Shown: positions 33,399-38,096 of the stretch, one piece after another
Layout of the letters: each line of letters opens with the position of its first letter
How positions within the stretch are numbered: the stretch's first letter is position 1
NCBI GenBank assembly: GCA_025062105.1
Contig: JANXAQ010000007.1
Location: forward strand, 1 to 38,096
Source: Thermoguttaceae bacterium
Lineage (GTDB): Bacteria > Planctomycetota > Planctomycetia > Pirellulales > Thermoguttaceae
Direction: 5' to 3'
Length of the DNA: 38,096 bases
Program-made: the position numbers and the translations under genes
The notes under the pieces: model-generated
What the model was told of the DNA's origin: nothing
Databases searched by the model: none
What the model saw: the letters and a program-made list of their open reading frames with translations, nothing else

Positions 33399-33587
33399 GG
33401 AACCTCTGCAGAATTCGACGAAGGTATTTTATGCCATTTTGGGTTCCACTGCCACTAAACAAACATATAGGGTGTTAGCATAGCTCTCGCCCTGTTGTCC
33501 GGAAAGGAAAACCAAACGATTATATAATCACTATATAATCGAAAGGTCATATATTTCATTACACGTTCCGGATTTTTCAGACGTTCC
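33399..33587 (-). repeat. MITE-like element family A, copy 9 (inverted, worn)
   Basis: Starts GGAACCTCTGCAGAATTC, contains TTTTATGCCATTTTGGGTTCC and ends GATTTTTCAGACGTTCC. The middle contains a local TATATAATCACTATATAATC repeat. It ends 39 bp from the stop of the HDOD gene. Confidence 0.65.
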
Positions 33588-33625
33588 ACTAAAAGTCGAG
33601 CAAGAACTTCGAGTGTGTTCTTGAG

Positions 33626-35503
33626 CTAATAGATTTCGATACTTTTGACCACCTCCCCGCCAGAGGCCTGGGAACCAAATAGACACCGTGCTGCTGCTTC
33701 CAGAAGTTCCTCAGCTGGAAAGTTTTTCGGTGGTATATCCACGCTGGAGACCCCAACGCCCAGTGCCACTCCGCCCCGATGTCTCCAGCCACCGCTCCAG
33801 CCTAGCCGCCGCATCGCAGCAATCAGTTGGTTACCTAACCGAACTGCCTCTTGCCGATCGCAATCGGGCAGTATAACCGCAACTCCCCAATCTCCATAAG
33901 GGAGCAGAATCCTTCCTTCATGGTCTATCGATTCGGCTGCTGCCTGAAGCAAGCTTCGGAACCGTTTTATCCCTTCCGGGCCGTATTGGATCAAAAGTTC
34001 ATTTCGTTCGACAGGCTCGGCCAAAAGCAAACTTACCGGCGCCCGGGCGTTTCGGCACGCCGCCACCGTAGCCTTCAAATGACTCAATAGGCCGAGATCG
34101 TGCCCTGCGGTTGGTGAACGAACGGTAGCCGACGCCTTCGCTCCGTCCGCTGGTTTACTGAATCCTCCTGAACAGAGTACTTCCATCCTGGGGAGCCCAG
34201 CTAGATGGCCGGGGGTTGGCTGACCGGAGGGAGGCAGCCTGGGGCTAGGCCATCCGCCCTGATTAGCTTGTTCTGGTTTGCCCTCGGTCGGGAGGTAGCC
34301 TTCTGCCAAGGCCGAACTCATCCACGCAGAAGTCTCCGGAGCTTGGATCTGCTGGTCTTTTTCCGGAATGCGGGCAGGTTGGGAGGTTCCTTGGTTTTTT
34401 GGGCTGATGGGGATACCTCCAGATACAATAGAGCAGTTTTTTCCCGGCGACAGGCCAGCAGTTAGCCGATCCACTGCTTCAGCCAATCGGGCCATATGCG
34501 GCGTCAGGGCTTTTGATGTTTCTTCGGGGAGGGTAGAAGAGACCTTTCGGTTTAAAAGCATTTGGACTGCTTCGGCGGCAGCCTCTGAGAGGTGTCGGTG
34601 GGCTTGGAGCAAAATGGTCCGGTGGTCTTCCGTAGGTGGCAAATCTAGATGGAGGACCTCGGCCAATTGGGCCACCTTAGATTCCAGATCCGTTACGATC
34701 TCTTCCAGCTGGCTTTGCGTCAACCCCCGGTATGTGGCCCCTGGAGCAAGCAGCTGGTGTAAGTATTCTGGCTGGTGGTCGGCCAACACACGGGTCAACC
34801 CTTCGGCCATATGGATCGCCTGTGCCAATCCTACCGTCTGCGTCGCCGGTGCCTGAAGCCGCTGCTGAAGTTCTTGCCAGCTGACCCATCGGACAATCCC
34901 TTCCGGCAGTCGCCAATACTCCAGCAGCCGGGCCGTCAGGGCCGTGTGGTCAAACCCCATCACCTCTCTTTCCATAGCGATGAGGTCTTTGCCCAGACTA
35001 CGTACCCTTTGGACAAACTCTTGGTAAGGTTGCCCAAGGCTTTGGATCAGAAGCAACATCCCCAGGTCCTGGAGCAAGCCGATCAAAAAAGCATCGTCCC
35101 CCGGCCTTCGCCACAGTTTTTCTGACAACTGGCGGGCTGCCACCGCTTTGGTCAACGTCCGACGCCAATACCACTGAAGCACCTCGGCAGCAATCCCAGC
35201 ATACAGTCCCTCCGGTAAACTAAAACCTAGCACGAGCAATTTCAGCGGTTTAACCCCCAGAAGCGTCAAGGCTTGCCCCAGATCGGCCACAGGACAGCTT
35301 AGGCCAAAAAGCGAACTATTCACCACCCGAAGGATCCGACTGGTCAGCGCCGGATCGTTTTCGATGCACTCCTTGAGCTGGTGGGTGTCCAGCTGCGGAT
35401 CGTCAGCCAACTGAACTATCTTTACCGCCACGGCAGGCAAACTATATAAGGTGCCTGCCCGCTGAACAAATCGCTCTATCAATATGTCCAGTTGCCCGCA
35501 CAC
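33626..35503 (-). CDS. HDOD-domain protein with degenerate GGDEF domain
   Basis: A 625-residue soluble signalling protein. Residues about 15-220 form an HDOD domain (LPAVAVKIVQLADDPQL, ENDPALTSRILRVVNSSLFG 48-67, TLLGVKPLKLLVLGF, FLIGLLQDLGMLLL). HDOD is a non-catalytic HD-related fold used in regulation. Residues 330-480 are a Pro/Ser-rich linker. The C-terminus (about 480-620) has the GGDEF layout, with ILLPYGDWGVAVILPDC where the active-site GGDEF should be, and LLEAAARCLFGSQASGGEVV in place of the usual ADRALYRAKRAGRN segment. The signature is lost, so it probably makes no cyclic-di-GMP. The start is GTG 35503 with AGGAG eleven bases upstream. A small exported ORF ends 14 bp upstream. Confidence 0.85.
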   Translation of the reverse strand: MCGQLDILIERFVQRAGTLYSLPAVAVKIVQLADDPQLDTHQLKECIENDPALTSRILRVVNSSLFGLSCPVADLGQALTLLGVKPLKLLVLGFSLPEGLYAGIAAEVLQWYWRRTLTKAVAARQLSEKLWRRPGDDAFLIGLLQDLGMLLLIQSLGQPYQEFVQRVRSLGKDLIAMEREVMGFDHTALTARLLEYWRLPEGIVRWVSWQELQQRLQAPATQTVGLAQAIHMAEGLTRVLADHQPEYLHQLLAPGATYRGLTQSQLEEIVTDLESKVAQLAEVLHLDLPPTEDHRTILLQAHRHLSEAAAEAVQMLLNRKVSSTLPEETSKALTPHMARLAEAVDRLTAGLSPGKNCSIVSGGIPISPKNQGTSQPARIPEKDQQIQAPETSAWMSSALAEGYLPTEGKPEQANQGGWPSPRLPPSGQPTPGHLAGLPRMEVLCSGGFSKPADGAKASATVRSPTAGHDLGLLSHLKATVAACRNARAPVSLLLAEPVERNELLIQYGPEGIKRFRSLLQAAAESIDHEGRILLPYGDWGVAVILPDCDRQEAVRLGNQLIAAMRRLGWSGGWRHRGGVALGVGVSSVDIPPKNFPAEELLEAAARCLFGSQASGGEVVKSIEIY

Positions 35504-35517
35504 AGGTGCTAATACTC

Positions 35518-35823
35518 CTAGAGCCGATGGAAATTAGTCCCTTTCACCGGAAAGCTTCTGCCTTCCAGAACCCATGACTCGGAACGATCCGCCCGGAAAA
35601 ATAGGACCTTTTCCGTCCAGTGATGAAATTGTCTTTCGGCTCTGAGCCAGAAAGACCGCCACCCAACCCTCTGCCCAGCTTCGGCTCCCTTTGAGGCCGA
35701 CGAAACAGGAAGCGCCAGAACTAAGCTACTAATACTAAGTAGTGCCCAGAACACTGGCCAAAATGCCCATAGTGACCAATTTACCAGTCCGAACCGCGCT
35801 GGGATTTTTCTGAACGTGGCCAA
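35518..35823 (-). CDS. Small exported protein of unknown family
   Basis: A 101-residue ORF with a hydrophobic segment at about 15-40 (WSLWAFWPVFWALLSISSLVLALPVSS) that looks like a signal peptide with an SSA-type cleavage region. A charged, Trp- and Arg-rich mature part follows (ERQFHHWTEKVLFFRADRS). Its stop is 14 bp before the GTG of the HDOD gene, which suggests co-transcription. The start is uncertain: TTG 35823 has GGGAG nearly adjacent, and a later GTG is possible. The 5' end lies 12 bp from a B element. No family is recognised, and it could be a chance ORF. Confidence 0.5.
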   Translation of the reverse strand: MATFRKIPARFGLVNWSLWAFWPVFWALLSISSLVLALPVSSASKGAEAGQRVGWRSFWLRAERQFHHWTEKVLFFRADRSESWVLEGRSFPVKGTNFHRL

Positions 35824-35835
35824 TCTCCCTTCTTA

Positions 35836-35985
35836 GCTCGACTTTTGCCATTTTTCCTAACTCCTTTTGTTTCCGGTAGTTACGATGAGACTGCATTTTG
35901 TTCACACAATTTCCTATGGCCAATAGTTACAAGGAGTTAGAGTTTTCCCCTTCCGGGAGAAGGCCAAAAATGGCAAAAGTCGAGC
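35836..35985 (+). repeat. MITE-like element family B, copy 8
   Basis: 150 bp, ends GCTCGACTTTTGCCATTTT and AAATGGCAAAAGTCGAGC. Flanked by TTA (35833-35835) and TTA (35986-35988). D copy 3 starts directly after the right TTA. Confidence 0.9.
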
Positions 35986-35988
35986 TTA

Positions 35989-36146
35989 GAGGTTGTCCTA
36001 AAAGGCATGTCCACAAGAAGACTAGTTTACCTTTCTAAATTCCCCAGATCCCCCAAAAGTGCTATTTTCCACGACCGTGAAGGAAATGCTCCGTCAGCAC
36101 CAACCCTTAGGAAAACTTCAAAATCCCCATTTTTCAGGAGCGTTTC
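35989..36146 (-). repeat. MITE-like element family D, copy 3
   Basis: 158 bp, start GAGGTTGTCCTAAAAGG, end TTTTTCAGGAGCGTTTC (worn). Preceded by TTA. The length equals D copies 1 and 2 exactly. Confidence 0.65.
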
Positions 36147-36351
36147 AAAAGTGTAATAGGAGGGTTTTATTCCCCCCAGAAGGGGTTTTGGTTGGGTTGG
36201 TCCAAAATTCTCACAGTCTGTTGTGTACGATAACGTTTGGCCTACCCAACCATAGATAGATTCTTAGCTTTCGGGCACTCCAGGAGCTCCACAGGTTTCC
36301 TCTAACAACTTTAGCCCACGGAATACTCCAGCGAATGCACGTACACACCAA

Positions 36352-36605
36352 GCTCAACTTTTGCTATTTTTGGTCTTGGTATCTTCCGCAATTGGATCGC
36401 TTGGATCTTTTTGACACCTACTAAGCCAACTTTTGTTGTTTTTGGCCTTTCTTAGGAGTGGAAACTCTAACTTCTTATGACCATTGGAGTTAGGAAATTT
36501 TGGAAGCAAAAGCAGTGGAGTTTTGTGGGTTGTTTGTTGAGCAGATTTCCTAACTCTAATAATTTTCAAAGGGTTACAACATCCAAATAGATTTGCCTTC
36601 CGGAA
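36352..36605. repeat. Rearranged family B fragments in inverted arrangement
   Basis: A B terminus GCTCAACTTTTGCTATTTT at 36352, then a reversed B start at about 36425 (GCCAACTTTTGTTGTTTT, CTCTAACTTCTTATGACC, GGAGTTAGGAAATTTTG). About 20 bases further a forward B segment begins (TTGTTGAGCAGATTTCCTAA, CTCTAATAATTTTCAAAGGG, CCTTCCGG). The two halves face each other, giving a long imperfect palindrome. Confidence 0.55.
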
Positions 36606-36653
36606 ATTGGACCAAGCAGAGCAAAGAAAGTCCAATCCACCGGTGGAAATATA

Positions 36654-36840
36654 GGAATCTCTGCAAAATACTGAACATATAGTGAACTTTATGAACTTGT
36701 GATTTCTAGTCATTCAGTTGTCTTTCCCGGACAGCTACTATCTATTGGCTGCTAGCAATGCTAGCCCCCTATATGTTGTGTTATAGGGAGTACAGCCAAA
36801 ACGGTATAAAAAGATCCCCTTTGAATGAGGGAGAGGTTCC
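36654..36840 (+). repeat. MITE-like element family A, copy 10
   Basis: Starts GGAATCTCTGCAAAATAC and ends GAGAGAGGTTCC. Full-length, internal blocks CTATCTATTGGCTGCTAGC and ACGGTATAAAAAGATCC. No flanking duplication is left. Confidence 0.85.
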
Positions 36841-37267
36841 TGCTATTCTGGGTATTTAGCTCCCCCCATAATGGGCATGTAGGTTGTAAGAAGCTTCCCT
36901 CCGTGAGAAAATATCTCTTTGTGAACGAGTAGGTTTGAGCGGTACTTTCTGAAAAATTCCTCTGTGGGGGGAGGTATTCAGCCAAGCCGACCGGGTAAGC
37001 CATTCGTTAGAGACCATTTCCAACTTCTAAGTTCTGGCGGAAGCCCTTTCCAAAATGTCGCCGCTACCCTATGGCCTTCCAACAGGTTAGGCTGCGAGGC
37101 ATCCGGAAAGGGCCTGGCTGGCAGACGCAAAAGCCAAGCCGGTCCCGAGCAAATTAGACCTCATAAAGAGGAACTTTTCAGAAGGTGCAATTTGAGCGCA
37201 ATGGAATCTCCTGAGGTTTTTCTTTGAGGGGTGCTCAATTTCGGGGTCTTTTTTAGGAGTCTGTGCT
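36841..37267. other. Leader region of the groES-like gene, nothing recognised
   Basis: No repeat family member or credible gene. I looked for a CIRCE operator (TTAGCACTC-N9-GAGTGCTAA) as expected for HrcA-controlled groES and did not find one. Confidence 0.45.
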
Positions 37268-37564
37268 GTGAAACTGGTGCCTCTGGCCGACAAAATAGTG
37301 GTCCGCCAACTCCCTGAAGAGCCCAAGACTTCCAAAAGGATTCTGATGCCAGAACGGAGTCCTGGTTGGATTCAGCAGGGACGGGTTCTTTCGGTGGGCG
37401 ATGGCTGGTTGCTGCCGGATGGCAGCCGGGCCAAACTTCAAATCAACGAAGGAGATCGGGTGCTGTTTGCAAACCTAGGCACCGAGGTGATTCTGAACGG
37501 CGAAAGTCTCCTGATCTTAAGCGAACAAGAGGTTTTGGCAGTGGTAGAAAAAGGCTCCGCCTAA
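37268..37564 (+). CDS. groS: GroES-like co-chaperonin, divergent paralog
   Basis: A 98-residue Cpn10-family protein, normally the heptameric lid of GroEL. The fold motifs are present: MKLVPLADKIVVRQL, QGRVLSVGDG, EGDRVLFANLGTEVILNGESLLIL and EVLAVVE. The mobile loop that docks into GroEL is usually GG-I-V-L and here reads SKRILMP (22-28), so the two glycines are replaced by Lys-Arg. One or two residues are also missing in the roof region before GTEV. No groEL follows within the remaining 530 bp. The start is GTG 37268 with AGGAG eight bases upstream. I infer an accessory planctomycete GroES rather than the main one. Confidence 0.88.
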   Translation: MKLVPLADKIVVRQLPEEPKTSKRILMPERSPGWIQQGRVLSVGDGWLLPDGSRAKLQINEGDRVLFANLGTEVILNGESLLILSEQEVLAVVEKGSA

Positions 37565-37867
37565 ACGCACGCTTGGGCACGTCCCTAGGACGAAAACTTT
37601 TCAGGAGCTGGTAATTAGAGGATATTCCCCACGGGAGCAGAGGTAAGGTTTTTTACGCCGGCGATTTTTTCGACATTAGTACGAAATTTTCGACAACCTA
37701 TTTGTCGCTGAGCCGGCCTCCAGGTATTTTTTTCGAACTTTCCTCCCGTTGAATTGGAGTAAACCCGAAAGGGAGAAAATAGAAAGAGAGAAGAGAAAAG
37801 TCTCAAAAATGGGTGCCGAAGCTTGTCCAACTTTTCCTACAATGTACTTTTGCAGAAGTTCTCTTTA
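37565..37867. other. Downstream spacer of groES-like gene
   Basis: No groEL start and no credible ORF. Short stems (GTCCCTAGGAC near 37581-37591, followed by GAAAACTTTT) could serve as a weak terminator, but the T-run is poor. T-rich runs near 37647-37675. Confidence 0.35.
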
Positions 37868-38017
37868 ACTTGACTTTTGCCATTCTCGTGCTCCTGCCGA
37901 AGGGGCAGAGTTCTAACTCCCTGAGATTATTGGAGTTAGGAAATTGTGTGAACGCCAGGAGGGTTCGTCGTAACTGTTGGAGTCAAATCAAGTTAGGAAA
38001 AATGGCAAAAGTCGAGC
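37868..38017 (-). repeat. MITE-like element family B, copy 9 (inverted)
   Basis: 150 bp, ends ACTTGACTTTTGCCATTCT and AAAATGGCAAAAGTCGAGC. Interior GTTCTAACTCCCTGAG and GAGTTAGGAAATTGTGTGAAC as in the other inverted copies. Confidence 0.85.
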
Positions 38018-38096
38018 CATAAGGTCTCTGTTTTTTCCAAATCGAGGGGTGGGCTGATTGTTTGAGGTCAGTTGAGAGGATTTGGCGAACTTAGGT

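Overview
The window looks like a fragment of a Planctomycetota chromosome, probably Pirellulales-like; genus not determinable from the sequence alone. The reasons are a DUF1559 prepilin-like protein paired with a transthyretin-like lipoprotein, a LamG protein with a PEP-CTERM anchor, many secreted proteins of planctomycete type, a divergent GroES and an HDOD protein. The first 70 bases are pure C and are almost certainly an assembly or read artefact.

Layout. 359-4547: small lipoprotein, double-LamG PEP-CTERM protein, DUF1559 prepilin-like protein and a second lipoprotein. 4548-7457: about 2.9 kb without an intact gene, holding MITE-like repeats, the decayed 3' end of a third lipoprotein gene and a block of strong hairpins that may be a non-coding RNA. 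7458-8486 (-): secreted or anchored hypothetical protein. 9006-12453: three-gene envelope operon (two paralogous exported proteins, then a DUF11 lipoprotein). 13331-15793: UvrD/PcrA helicase. 16406-17485 (-): divergent RNase HII-like protein. 18131-19054 (-): exported hypothetical protein. 19597-21589 (-): exbB-exbD-exbD energy-transducing operon. 23345-24346 (-): zinc alcohol dehydrogenase. 24917-25501 (-): GmhA-type SIS isomerase. 26259-28628: GH51 alpha-L-arabinofuranosidase. 28729-30198: glycine dehydrogenase subunit 2. 30480-31355 (-): GNAT acetyltransferase. 32184-32735: methyltransferase-like protein. 33626-35823 (-): HDOD/degenerate-GGDEF protein behind a small exported ORF. 37268-37564: GroES paralog.

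Only about 61% of the window is protein-coding. Much of the rest is built from at least five families of short, non-coding, inverted-repeat-ended elements, called A to E here. A is about 185 bp with ends GGAACCTCTGC and 4-bp target duplications. B is about 150 bp with ends GCTCGACTTTTGCCATTTT. C is about 110 bp with ends GGCTCTGTTGAAA and 9-bp target duplications. D is 158 bp with ends GAGGCTGTCC. E is about 215-260 bp with ends GCTGTTATNCACA. A sixth group (F) consists of REP-like GC-rich palindromes and GGCAGAAGGCAGAGGG-type tracts. The elements are nested (A in A, C in D, C in B) and chained (D-TTA-B-TTA-D), and several copies keep visible target-site duplications, so they moved by transposition. 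No transposase gene is present in the window. This layered set of miniature elements is the most interesting signal here. No tRNA, rRNA or CRISPR array was seen.
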